Source: Phaeoceros laevis (lineage: Eukaryota; Anthocerotophyta; Anthocerotopsida; Notothyladales). Taken from it: DNA of 59,164 nt. The position numbers were made by a program, and so were the translations under genes. Positions 46,471 to 58,284 of this stretch are shown piece by piece. The notes beneath the pieces were generated by a model that saw nothing but the letters and a program-made list of their open reading frames with translations, was not told where the DNA came from and did no database searches. Within the stretch, counting starts at the first letter, position 1, and the number at the start of each line of letters is the position of its first letter. Location: assembly GCA_049999765.1 (NCBI GenBank), contig JBNGIQ010009593.1, positions 1-59,164 of the forward strand. The letters run 5' to 3'.

Positions 46471-49400
46471 CTACGGCAAGCCTGTAGTGCCCTGGCTAGT
46501 TTCCGCCTGATGTTTCTGGTTTCCCGACGGATCTGAGGGGGTGGGACCAAGAAGTCCGCCAGAAGACCAACCGGCCGTGAATTTAGGAACTTGAACAGTG
46601 GACCTTGGTTGTTGGAGCAGCATGCCCATCTGGAGTACACCGCTCGATCGAACACCACCCAGGATGTTCGACACTGCCATCGTGGGCCTTGGCAATAGTC
46701 CAGCCCCGGATCCTCCAAGACCACCAGGACCAGGACCTAGTATTGCGGCCCCCCTTCCTCCAGACGACATACCCCCGCCAAAGAGGGGCAGCAAGCTTGT
46801 CCTGGCTGCCGGTAGCAATCCTTGCTGCGGCCATCCTCCACCTGTCCCGCCAACAACTCCCCCAAACGTCCGCTGGATAGGCGCAGGAAGCAAAGAAGCC
46901 GTTCCACAGTCGAGCAAAGCTGCATTTCCGGTAGTTTCGCGGTCTGTCAATTTGGCAGCCCTGACTTCCTCTTCTGAAGCAGAACGCACAATGAGGGCCT
47001 GAGTCATCATGGGCGGCCTGAGTATCACAGCTGATGAAGTTGCAGCCGACATAACCACGGGTTGCTCCGCCTCGGTCCCTGCAGACATCTCTAAGCCACT
47101 TGGCCCTCCATCTGAACTATCTCGCATCTCGATGTCAGGCTTCTCCTCTACAGGATCATAGCTGGGATCCACTCCCAGGTCCATGGGCTGCACACCAACA
47201 TTTTCCAATTCATCAGCCGTTCCCAGTCCACCGTCAAACGTCCAGGGGTTCTCTTTTCTGATTCAATACCACTTACCTCTGCTTTAACGTCAGCCTTAAC
47301 CTCTTCGTTAGCCTCTGCAGGCTTCTCGGTCTCCTCCCCCTCGCTGTCTTCATCCTAAGAAAGACATGCTTTTGGACATCAGAAGCCACACAAACTCATG
47401 CTCACCTTGACTGATCCCAAAGAACAGAAGCTCCCCACCAAAAAAGCTCACCATAGACGAGGCATCCTCCAGATCTTGCTCCTGTTTGACTTTCGCCAAT
47501 GTTCTCTCAATGTTCACCAGCAGAGGCGTCCTGGAAATTGACGGCTACAATCAGCTGGTGCACCACAGGTTGGGAGGGAAACTTAGTCATACTAATAAGT
47601 CATTCACTGGCATCAGCAGTCTTCAGATGTAATAGCGCACCTTTTTATGTAGACATCAGGGTCATGACTTTTGCGCTTGGATTTAGGCAAGTATTCATCA
47701 TCAGAGTCAGACAATGACCCTCCCCAAATTCGGCTTGTCCCTCGGACATCCATTTCTTCATCCTCCTACAAAATAAAGCCATCGAACTGAGATCATTAAA
47801 GGATTCACACCTTCAACAACGGCAACCTCCAACACTCTAGAGTTACAGCAAGGCTTCCACCCAAACGACACAGTATCCTGGTCCAGAATGAGACACCTCT
47901 TCAGAGAACTCTGTATCTGGTGGCCTATCTTGAAATGGCACACTCGGAACATGCCGCAACTTTGACAGGTTCTCAAGTAACTTCTCCCTGCACAAAAATA
48001 TCAGAAATCAGGGCTTGCAACACGGCTACCACAGAGCATCATTAAGTCCAGTAACCTGCAGAGTACCTGGTCTCGTCAATGTACTTCTTCGTGTTTTGAT
48101 TTTCCATGTTGCTCGGTGCAACATGGAGGGTATAGTCAGGGCCAAAATATTCGTAATACTCATTGAATGGCATTTTATCTTCAAGTTCAACACCTACAGC
48201 TACCGCAGTCTGCAAGTCTAATACAGAAACACAATATCGAGGAATTATGACAAACCGCAAAAGTCTGATGCAAGTACGTATCACTAATTTAGCACTTCAT
48301 CGCTGGAGGCAATAACTAGTAAAAGAAAGCTTGTACTATGCATGGGTTCTAGTAGGAACAGAGCATCACTGCCAATTGTAAATCAGGCGATTGGAAGGGT
48401 AACGCACCTCGTAACACCAACACCTGGCAACATTTCTTATAGTGTAGCCACCACCTCCCACAAGTAAAAGTGGTACATTGAACGATCGGAGGAATCTGAC
48501 ACATTCTGCATGTCCCTTTACCGACAGGTTGAAGCAGCCAAGTCTATCTTCTGAAAGGGAGTCTGCTCCACACTGCAACACTACGGCTCCTGGCTGGTAT
48601 ACTTCCATAACCTTTGTGATTATGGGCTTGAATAGTGACTGGTAGCTATCATCATCAATCCCATCATTGAGAGGCACGTTCAGAGAGTAGTACTTTCCAT
48701 CCGCACATCCTATGTCCTTTATATCTCCTGTCCCTGGGAAATAGTCCCCAAACTTGTGGAATGATACAGTCATCACACGATCAGTTGTATAGAAGGCTTC
48801 CTCCACTCCATCCCCATGGTGTATGTCAATATCTATGTACAGGACACGCTGCACAATTACAAACGAGACACACAGTTGGCACTCAACCCTTATCAAAGCT
48901 CTGATTCGCCTTGAGAAAAGCCAGGCTTTTTTCTCCAAGCAAGACTTTCCATGAATGCTCAGGCATTCTCGGAAGCAAGAACGCTGCATAAATATTGCGT
49001 ATGAGTATGACTTACCGCATGATACTTCAGAAGCTCCAAAATAGCAAGTACAATGTCATTAACATAACAAAACCCCGATGCCTCACACTTCTTGGCGTGA
49101 TGAAGGCCCCCTGCCCAATTGATAGCTATATCAGAATGACCGTGATTGAGCTTCACTGCACCACCAACAGAGCCTCCGGCATAAACTTGGCAGAATGAAT
49201 ACAATCCATCAAACACCGGGCAGTCTTCACCCACGTTGAACCGCTTCAGCTGTTTCGCCTGCTCATACTGTGTCTCAGGGGTGACCGTCCTTAGAAATGC
49301 CACATAATCGTCGGCGTGAAACCTGCAAAGATCCTTGTCCCCGGCTGGATATGGCCGCAGCACTTCCATCTTCTGATGAAGTCCGTAGTGAACCAGCAAG

Positions 49401-49546
49401 GAATGAGCCATCCTTATACGATGAGGCTTCATCGGGTGGCCCTGACCGTAGTAGTAATTTCCAACCTCGGGATCATAGAAATAAGACACACGTCGCTTCC
49501 TTCCTTCAGGCCCTGAAGTCAAAGAATGACCTGAAGTGTCGTTCAT
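46471..49546 (-). CDS. Class I (RPD3-type) histone deacetylase, HDA19-like, with long C-terminal tail
   Basis: Class I HDACs are zinc hydrolases that remove acetyl groups from histone tails in co-repressor complexes. Minus-strand exons are 49546-49016, 48848-48408, 48209-48067, 47987-47897, 47765-47641, 47530-47452, 47354-47277 and 47250-46471, totalling 2268 nt, 755 aa. The start [20 protein letters not shown] closely matches HDA19. The catalytic core is complete: [32 protein letters not shown] with the His pair near residue 148, [28 protein letters not shown] and the catalytic Tyr in GGGGYTIRN near residue 313. VELEDKMP leads into [20 protein letters not shown]. Residues from about 497 form a Gly/Pro/Ser/Leu-rich tail of about 260 aa, much longer than that of the roughly 500-aa HDA19. 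All splice phases agree. Confidence 0.94.
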
Positions 49547-50547
49547 ATTTCCCAACAGCACGATAAAGCCACGGACTCTATGTCCTGGAGTGGCCACTAA
49601 CTGCCAAAATTTCCACTATTGCTACCAGTCCCCGGCACCAGAGCTCACATACATTAGGTCACCTGAGACAGCTCCTCATCTGCAGTGCAGGAAGAATAAC
49701 CTGTGATTTGCTTAGAATGAAACTTAAGTCACAGTGGCATGCATCTCCTTTGAAGTGATACTGGCATGATCGGGAAAGCTAGCAAAGCGCAAGTCGTAAA
49801 AGAGTGAACTTTGATCGCAAAGAATTTCATCTTCACAACAACGAATACACTTCCCCATCGGAGAACAGAAATTCACCAATGATCTGATTCTGCAACTACC
49901 ACCGCGACAGAAGGTTCTGTCCAGGCTCCAGGCCCGAGAGTGCATCCATCACCCTGATGCTATGGAAGGCACCACCCTCTGCTTATTTACAACAGCAGAA
50001 TTCAAGCGCGAAAAATCACTTGCCTGTTGTGCTCAGACAACGCTCCAAGCAGGAGTGACCAAAAATGTGCTGCAAGCGCCGCTGCACTGGAAACGAGATC
50101 GCACTTTCTGTTGCCGAACAAGTTCGAATATACAATCTGGAACACCGCGCTGACGAGGACAGTGTAGTCACCTTACATGGAACTCCTGTGCCTTCTGCGG
50201 ATTCTCAAATTCGTCGTTGGACACGTTAGACAACTTAAGACGGGTATACGTCTATTCATATGTCCATGTAGTAGTCAGAGTCACGAAGACCAAGTCAGCA
50301 CTAGCAAACTTCTTACTTCCAGACCTTACCCGGAGTCCCGGACGTCAAGCAATAAACACACACTTCCTGTAGAGTTATATATATAGCAACAAAATGAGTT
50401 ACTTATTAGCCAGTCTGGGACTCTTGGAATTTAGAAGTTAGGGCACTTCAAATCATTTAAATCCACTAAGCTAGAGATGCCCTAGTCCATAGTACTTCGG
50501 GATATTGTTTGTCTCAAGATGGTTTGTCTATTTACATCAAGATTTAT

Positions 50548-51089
50548 ACCACATATAGTATAGTAGCATAGATGAAGTTGAAACATAATTTATCAAAAGA
50601 TGAGCACGCATGTTGGTGCGACTGCTCGGATGGACACAGACGGATTTGACAGACAGGGGACCGGTGCATCTTACTGGCGTTGAGACATGGGACCGGTGTA
50701 TCTTACTGGCAACACCCCTCGACACGGAGAGGACCTGCCAAGGTCCGACCCACACGACACGGAGAGGAACTGCCAAGGTCCGACCCACAACTATCGTGGA
50801 GGTTTGGGTCCTAGAAGCGGCGTCAGAGTNNNNNNNNNNACCCACAACTATCGTGGAGGTTTGGGTCCTAGAAGCGGCGTCAGAGTCACCACGGGTGTAC
50901 ACAACGCCAACTAGAGAGCTGGACGACACTGAGTTTGGAGTCAAGGAGAAGGTCGCTATTGCCAGCTCTATTCCAGCTCGATGGGATGGGTGGGATGGGT
51001 GATTACTCTCGAATTGGACGGGCCATATACTAGTACCACATATAGAATAGTAGCATAAATGAAGTTGAAACATAATTTATCAAAAGATG
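50548..51089. repeat. 55-bp direct repeats flanking a tandem-repeat block with assembly gap
   Basis: ACCACATATAG..ATAGTAGCAT and GAAGTTGAAACATAATTTAT occur at 50548-50602 and again at 51035-51089, differing at a few bases. Between them lie GGGACCGGTGYATCTTACTGGC twice (about 50658-50712) and a GACACGGAGAGGA..CTGCCAAGGTCCGACCC unit twice (about 50719-50790). Confidence 0.7.
50830..50839. other. Assembly gap of 10 N
   Basis: The 47 bases before the gap (50783-50829) and the 47 after it (50840-50886) are identical. The gap is probably an unmerged contig overlap, or a collapsed tandem repeat, not 10 unknown bases. Confidence 0.95.
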
Positions 51090-52384
51090 GAGAGAATTTT
51101 TTCTACACGATTATACTGTCACCAAGCACCCTAAAGCCTTCATAAGGTCGCCGACGAGTAACACACAATCTAGCCTAATCATTTTGCCTCATTTTTTCGT
51201 TGATGAAGATTTTTCTGAAAAATGCAAGTTCTTACCTGATGTAGTCGCCAAAGTCCAACAGGTCGTTTCAAAGACCGTAGCAAACAGGAGATAGCTACTT
51301 GGCTTTCAGAAGTTTTACATCCATCCAGAAACAGAGAGAAGTTTTTACTCTGCCAACAACTGGAAATTTTCTTAGATACATGAACTTCAGAATTTTACAA
51401 ACTGGCAAGAATGAGGTTGATCCTTCTTACTCTGTATACATGAAGGGTTAGCTGAAGATGACCATCCATCAGACCACATGCAACAGCATTGACATCCCTT
51501 GGGGAGACATAGCCAGCAAAGATGCAGGCACCACTGTCGCACAGGTGGGCAACCCACTTAGCCACATCTCTGGGCAAGAAACCTAGTTGTTCGTGTGTAC
51601 CATGTGTGGATAATAATGGTCTAGGCGGATGCTTTGATATTTGATCTGCATGCTACAATCGTTACGAGGCATCCATGGTCTTTCGAATCGTAAACTACAA
51701 CTGACACCTTCCTGGCGGCCTTGTAATCAGAGATACTGTTGCAACAGATACAACCAACATACCTTTTTGCAGCAGCAACAAGGAGCTGCCAGCGTCGGTT
51801 TCCTCTGCAATAAAAACTCCCACTGCAATAAAAACTCACTTGCCGGGCAGAATCGATTTGCTGTTCCCACAATCATGGCGTCCACCACTCCTAGTGCTTG
51901 TTCTGCTTTAACGGTTTGCTCTGAATCACAAAATTCCTGCATAAAATTCGGTGCTCTGCCCTGTCATTTCTGCGACCACACCTCAAAAACGTTAAGAAAA
52001 ACAGCAAGGTTCTGATACCAACCATAGTGATGGGTTCATAGGAGTGTCAATGCAAGCCCAGAACCGAGGCAACCAGGGTTGCCTCTGCATCTGAGAAATC
52101 GTAGTCAGCCAGAGACACAACCCAGTGCACCTGGGACGGGACACCCACAAGTAGAGACGAAAGAAAAGCAGCCAGTTGGGGTGCAAAGTCTCCTTGTGTG
52201 CCTCGATGGTTAGGTTCAGCTGGATGGTCCCGAAAAAGTGTCTCATAACTGCGCTTCTGTGGTCGTGGAAAGTCCGGCTTTCATATGTTGTTCAGGCGGC
52301 AAAGAAGGCGACAGCGACCGCAGCCACCCCCTGGCAGCCGCAGCCGCACCACAGTGTCCTCACTGGTCATGCTGCAGAGTGCTG

Positions 52385-54168
52385 ATGGCAGACTTCTATG
52401 ACCTGTGTGTGGGTTATGACGATCTCACTGAACAAGCAAGGTGGGATGTTGTGTCCATGGCTATGCAGCTGGGATACAGTGGGATTGCCTTTAATCACTT
52501 TGTGAAGGGGATACTGAGCGACCATGACCGATGTAGAATCCGTCCAGTAAACCTCAAACCTTCGGAGGATTCAGGAGCTGTCATTGCAGAAACGGCCAGA
52601 TTTCATCGGCAGCTACTAGGAACGACAAAGGGGTCTGACTTCCGGCAATGTAGTAGAGTCACGCTGGTGTTGGACGATTCCTCTGTAGCAGCAGTGATCA
52701 ACTCATCGCAGGCACTGCGCTCTTATGATATAGTTGCTGTTCAACCCACAACGTTGAAGGGTTTTGGTCAGGCTTGTCAGCAATAGGAGGTGCTTGAAAT
52801 TTTTGGGATATGAATTGAGAGCTAGCTCCACAACGTCAGGATAGTAATGACACTGAGACATGGATGAATCCGCAATCATTGTGCAGGTGGACATCATATC
52901 TATGAATTTTGATCAGAGACTGCCTTTTCGGATGAAACTACCTATGGTTAAGGCCGCAGTTGAGGTATGTGCCACCTCAAATACTCATTCTTTCGGCTAT
53001 GCTCAGTTTAATTGTCTTCTGCAGCCAGACTTTGTAATATTCATAGCCATGTTGGTGACGAGCGTTCCAGAGGGGCATTTTTTTGAGATAGTCTACAATC
53101 GGGCATTATTTGATCTAAAGGCCAGAATGGAGATGTTTGCCAATTCACAGGTGATGAACACTGTTGTCATTCACCTACCTGATGGGCAAGCAGATTCTTA
53201 CCATGATTTTGAACGAAGTCAGATGTATAGCGTTTTTATGGCTTCTGCAGATGCTGCAAGGTTGGACCCATGGGAAAAGCCTAGTTGTTAGCAGCGGAGC
53301 TTCAAGGTGTTGGGAGCTAAGGGGACCTAACGATGTTTCAAATTTGTCTACCCTGTTTGGCCTTACACCTGAAAACGCGAAGGCTGCTGTCTCCAAGAAT
53401 TGCAGGTATGGTGCTGATGTTTGAGCGATCGGGTAGTACCTGCTTGGCTTCAATGAAAAGCTGAATATATTGCGGGTGTTGTTTCTATCAAAGGAGCGTC
53501 GTTTTTGTAGGTCAGCTATCCTGCATGGTGTCACTCGTCGAAAATTCTACAAGGGCCCAATTTGTGTAGAGCGTTGTCAACCAGATGGGAATATAGGCTC
53601 TAACAAGCTCCTGTTTGACATACCAAGAAAATGGGATCCGTTGGCAAGTGTGTTGACTGAGATAGTGTCGACGACTTCAGGCCTACTTTTATCTTGTAAG
53701 GTCAACACGGGGCACAACGCAGTTCCAGCTGAAGACCCACTTGAACTTAGTCCCGACAACTCACAGGGGCATGCCGTGGACGATCTTAGACCTGGGCAAG
53801 TCATGGATGCAGTTGATAAAGCTGAGGCTGGAGCAGATCTCGAGATGATTTGTAATCCCTCTGATGAGCCTGTCAAACTCTTGGGTTCATTTCAAAGTTC
53901 TAGTCGGACTTTAAAGGCAACCGTTACAGATGTTGAAGCTACAGCTAAGGCTTCTGGACTAAGTTTTGTCACTTCAATCAAGGGGAAGTCATTTGATGGG
54001 AACTACAATTCGCAAAGTTTTCGAACAAGAAACCTTATGACTTCTCACCCCGGTACTAAGTCGGGGAAAAGGAAGGAGTCAGCAAGTGGAAGGCCGACTG
54101 GAGATCAAAACAGGAAAAAACAGAAGATGGGGAAGAGAAGTGGGAAAAAGGCCAAACGCAAGCCCTAG
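52385..54168 (+). pseudogene. RPP30: RNase P/MRP protein subunit p30 gene with an in-frame TAG
   Basis: Rpp30/Rpp1 is a core protein of nuclear RNase P and RNase MRP, which process tRNA and rRNA precursors. Exons 52385-52789, 52887-52964, 53073-53150, 53251-53405 and 53511-54168 sum to 1374 nt, or 457 codons plus stop, and all phases agree. The start MADFYDLCVGYDD is followed by YDIVAVQPTT and VDIISMNFDQRLPFRMK. The strongest match is ELRGPNDVSNLSTLFGL with AKAAVSKNCR. A plant-type extension ends in a Lys/Arg-rich nuclear-signal-like tail (KMGKRSGKKAKRKP). Codon 134 (52784-52786) is TAG. Relatives have Leu there, in the pattern AC-x-x-L-(D/E)-VD. It sits five codons after the Cys-containing FGQAC and just before the exon 1 donor. 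This could be a nonsense allele, sequence error or pseudogene; everything else looks functional. Confidence 0.85.
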
Positions 54169-56013
54169 ATATTCCGAGGTTCTGGCCGGTTGCTGACCGA
54201 TCTTGTGGTTACAGCAGGATCTCGAAGCTTATGTTGCTCTTGAGGCTTAACTGCTGGTTTTGGCTTCGCAGCTGTGGGCATTTCACACTCTTTAGCTGGA
54301 GCAAAACCGACCTGAGGCTACAACGAAGGTAGCCCAGAGGTTCTTCCACTAATTTGATAGTCCTTGATATCCGTCTGTGCACCTCTCTAAGTGTCATCTG
54401 GGATGACCTGAGCTCACGTCCATTCATAGAATTGCCCAAATGAATTGTGGAAATCGGCCTTTCTCTGAGCCGTCTGCACTACAGCGCAGATGCTGGAGTA
54501 TATATTGATTGAGCAACTCTGGTGATGCAGAAAGGTTTAGCGCACGTATGTCTTATTGGCCTCGAGCAGTTTTGAGTTTGGATATAGAAGTGAATTTCAT
54601 GCAAGCCACTGACATGCAAGCCACTGAACTAGCGCTAAAGCACTGAAGTACTGATGCTAGCTGCAGGAGGACGAGCACAATGTTTTTCCATCCTCTGCTG
54701 CATGGAGTTGTCTGACGTTTTCTGAACTAGGCCGGGCAGGCAATATGCCAGTTCGTGCCTGTATATTGCCATATTGAAAAAGTTGTCTCAGAGGCAAATG
54801 GATTAGGCCTGTCCTTTGAGGCATCAGTTTTTTTTTTGGACTGTTGGCTGTTTGGGGTGTCTACAGGCAACCGACGCCACGTGTGTGCTGAAACATGGAA
54901 CTTTTTGCACAGTTCTGAGGCATGTCAAGCAGGTGCTTGCTAGCACCTGGTGGAAGTACTTAGTTACTAATAGTTACCTACTTGTGTTAGAGTCTAGATG
55001 TGTTAGACTCACTAAGTCAATAGCTACTTGGTATCTTGGTGCCTCGGCCTACGTGCCAAGGCTATGATAAGGCTAGCAATGATAAGGTTGAGGTGTGGCC
55101 TGTTGGTAGGCTATTGTAGCAAGCATGGCCATGGATATTGTTCTTATGGAGACTGCCCAAAACCCTAGGCAGTCTCTTGCAAATCCTTTGTACGCAGCGC
55201 CGCTGAGTGCCCTACTGCTGAAAGCATGGTATGTGAAGCCCATTGAGACGAGGCTCCCGTATTCCAAGTCTTTGGAAAGCGGTGCCGACAAAGTGTCGAA
55301 GGCCACAAGCTGGCAATCATTTGCATTCCACTTGCGTTCATTTGCAAGAGACTGTTGGCTGTTCAAGCGACAGTGCTCCTCAACGTTGATTTGCGCGAGG
55401 AGTTGTGAAGGACAAGTTCCTGGAAGGATGTCATCATCGTCTAGGGTAGTGGTCCATATACGGCTATACGGCAAGCTGGTTGAAAAAGCTGGTTGTATAA
55501 AAATTAGGGTTTGCATAAAATAGGGTTTAGCATTCAATGACCTAGCACAACTTCAGAGTTTCAATTACTGTATGCCCGATATCCTTTCGCCATACGCATT
55601 TTGGGTTTAACCAATTATTTTATTTTTTCAGACCCTCATTGGCATTTATAAATAATTTCCAAAAAATCCGGCATTAGGGTTTTATTATATTTTATAATTG
55701 CGTCTAGAAACCTCAAGAAGTTAATTCCTGACACCTTTTTTTAGAGAGTCTTGGTCCACAATATTATGTTCTTGGCCAACATTTCTCCAACTCTAAACCT
55801 ACCTGCACACTTTTATGGAATTGCCTGCACACTTTTCCAGACACTACTTGCATACTTTTTGGGATACTAGAGCACCCAATCTAGTGCATGCGTTTCGCCT
55901 CTACATCCACTTGACTTGCAATTGAGGCTTTCATAAGTTGCTGCTAGTAGGGGGTTAAGTCTACCTAACAAAAATTGTTTAAGTGTATGTGACGTTCGCA
56001 GCTTTGTGCTCGG
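54169..56013. other. Intergenic, AT-rich, no gene recognised
   Basis: The 1.8 kb after RPP30 contain overlapping open frames on both strands at 55073-55537 that have no recognisable domain. The sequence from 55.5 to 55.9 kb is strongly AT-rich. No RNA gene is seen. Confidence 0.5.
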
Positions 56014-56310
56014 ATGGGAACAGTGGGGATCAGGGTTGACAACCCAGCCGACTTTGTGGTGATACCGGACCCAGCGGAGAATGCTGGAAAGTCTGCAAAG
56101 GGTTTGCATGTTGAGGGTAACACTTTCTTTTCTAAGGGACAGTGGTGGAAGGCAGCGGATCTATACAGCCGTAGCATAGGCAAAGCATCAACAGCGAAGG
56201 ATTTGTTCCTCGCCTACTCCAACAGAGTAGAAGCATGGCTCCATTTGGGGAGGTGCCGGGTGGCTTACAGAGGTGTAGTTGAAGCGCTGAAGAGCAACCC
56301 TTGTTCCTGA
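56014..56310 (+). CDS. TPR-motif protein fragment
   Basis: The frame from ATG 56014 to the stop at 56310 encodes 98 aa. After a short N terminus (MGTVGIRVDNPADFVVIPDP) it reads AKGLHVEGNTFFSKGQWWKA, then ADLYSRSIG, YSNRVEAWLHLGRCRVAY and ALKSNP, the signature spacing of tetratricopeptide helices (about two repeats). TPRs mediate protein-protein binding. A CAG acceptor-like site lies at 56000. There is no convincing donor before the stop and I found no continuing exon downstream, so this looks like a 3'-truncated gene or a short TPR gene. The family is not determined. Confidence 0.5.
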   Translation: MGTVGIRVDNPADFVVIPDPAENAGKSAKGLHVEGNTFFSKGQWWKAADLYSRSIGKASTAKDLFLAYSNRVEAWLHLGRCRVAYRGVVEALKSNPCS

Positions 56311-57130
56311 TCATTCAAATTTTAGACTTTATTTTGATGTCTTTTGCTGCAGGTCAAATGATACAATGTCTTCTAGTTTGTACAAGCAACTACAATTACA
56401 TCTGTGTTCACTACTTTAGATGAAGAGGAACGACGAGCACATATAGAGCAAGATGCTGCAAATTGAGCTGACCGTTTATCTAGTCAGCCTTTATAAATTC
56501 TTAAGCCAAGAAAAGCAGCACATACACAAAGTAATGGAACAAGCAAAACTACCCAAGGTTGTAATCACAGGGGTAACTATTGTATTAATGTTCACATAAT
56601 CGTATCAAGAATCTTGAGGAATGCTTCGCTGTAATGGGATACATGCATATTTTTCACCCATCAGGCCCGAACAACCACTTCTCAATGCTGCGAGCACTCT
56701 TCAACTTCAGACGAATATAAATGCCCTTGGCTGCCTTTGTAAAAATTCTTCCAATGCCTCTACACTGCATCCCGAAGCCTTGGTCTTCAGCGTCAGCAGA
56801 AACTGGAGGATGGAAACTACAACCGCATAGCCTAACTCAAGAGCAATTGTCATCCACTCATCTATCAGCATTATTGGCTTGCCAACCTTCGGCTAGGAAT
56901 AAAACACATTGTACGCATTTGTGAAGCTTGATCTGGCCCAATTTTTGTGTTTATTTGGCAACGCCAAGCAAGATGTAGGAAGACCAAATAAACAACTCAC
57001 AATGACCCTCTTGCAGGAGCGTAAAGAGTGTGAGGAGGATGTGCAACCCATAAACCTGAAAAATAAGAGGCAATCAACAAACCCGGTTTTGTTCAGTGAG
57101 ATGTTCGAGCAGTGCTCACATGGCTGGGAG
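56311..57130. other. Intergenic, no gene recognised
   Basis: AT-rich sequence with only short, unrecognised frames. Confidence 0.5.
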
Positions 57131-57171
57131 TTTTAGGGTAGTAGTCATGAAGGACGCAAGGATCAGAAGGA

Positions 57172-57887
57172 ATGCAGGGAGTGCACATGGCAGGGCTGGG
57201 AGTCTACCACTTTGTAGCCCGTCGCATGATGTTGACCGCCGCACAAGCCCTCACCTTGCCCGTCAAGGCAGTGAGGTATTCACTCGATTTGTGCTTAAGC
57301 AGCGGACAGAACAGCAGCGTGGATGCTAGAAAGCCAGAGGAAGTTAGGCGGTGGGAGCTAGATGGAGTCGTAGCCTGCTTCATCAATCTTGGACAAGACT
57401 GAAGCATGTTATGGGGACCCTGCTCAGCAGCCCAACCCATATGATCCATTGGTGCGGGATGAATTTGGCCCAGGTGCGAACTTTTTTAGAGCTATGTTAT
57501 GTTCTTGAGCATCAAGTGGTGGATCGACAAGACCTTTGGAGTGGTCCTACAACTAAAGAGCTATAGAGCTCATGCCTCCTGCTACCCCGATGCAACCGGG
57601 GTCATTGGCTCAAACATCTTCCCCTCAGAAGTGAAGCTCAAGCATCAATACTCTCGGCCGGAGGGGGCAAGCGACCAGTGGCTCATGGACTCTTTCCTCA
57701 CGGAGAGGTACAGGGTGTGCAAGCTTGCCTACTCCGTGTATGTATATATGGTGGCATGTAAGGCTGTCTTCGCCTTTGCGACGACCTATGAGGAGACTTG
57801 GCTGATGACCACCCTGCCACCAGTCAGATTGCCTGTGCCTACCTTGTCTGACAGTCTGAAAATGCAATTTGGAGGTGAACAGACACA
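57172..57887 (+). pseudogene. Unrecognised coding-like stretch in several frames
   Basis: Three successive plus-strand pieces have protein-like composition. They are GVYHFVARRMMLTAAQALTL (57193-57400), then QQPNPYDPLVRDEFGPGANF in another frame (about 57427-57486), then an open frame from about 57499 with WLMDSFLTERYRVCKLAYSV. They lie one after another but in different frames without clear splice sites, as in a decayed gene or one with unrecognised introns. I do not recognise the family. The LTR element begins at or near its 3' end. Confidence 0.35.
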
Positions 57888-58132
57888 TGTAAGAAGTGTC
57901 GAGGAACTAGGTTAACTAGGTCCTTATCTATAAGTAGGTGCAGTCTCTATTTTAACGAACAGTCATCACCCAACCAACAACGGTCGTGTCGGTTAGGGCA
58001 AGAGGCGTATCCCGTCGCCTGGACAGGTTCGCCTGTCTATGTACTTGCGTGTGCTCTAATTACTACTGGTCGTTTTCTGCAATCTTGCTTGGTCTCTAGC
58101 CTCTAGCTGATTCTAAGCGCACATCTGTGATA

Positions 58133-58144
58133 TGGTATCAGAGC
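58133..58144 (+). promoter_or_regulatory. Primer-binding site for tRNA-iMet
   Basis: TGGTATCAGAGC is the exact 12-base complement of the 3' end of plant initiator methionine tRNA. Many plant LTR retrotransposons use it to prime reverse transcription. Confidence 0.88.
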
Positions 58145-58284
58145 GTATCGCAACATTCTGACATCTGCTGCTGCCCAAGAATTCTTCTTGGAGAATGCAC
58201 CACTTCACTGTGCATTCCAGCACACAGCACAGGTCAGAAAGCTGGCGCTTAGGAAGAATCTAAGATTCTCTGGAGGGCCACAAC

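Larger units (their letters stand above)
49547..52384. other. Intergenic between HDAC and RPP30, with short repeats and an assembly gap
   Basis: No gene is recognised over 2.8 kb. The region contains the HDAC promoter side, a pair of 55-bp direct repeats (50548-50602 and 51035-51089), a short tandem repeat and a 10-N gap. Open frames at 51641-52015 and 51992-52246 lack recognisable domains. The frame that runs into 52385 is the 5' extension of RPP30 without supporting conservation. Confidence 0.5.

Noticed and set aside
55073-55537. Overlapping sense and antisense frames of 130-150 codons as a gene
   Set aside because: No recognisable motif, no splice context, and both strands are open because of base composition.
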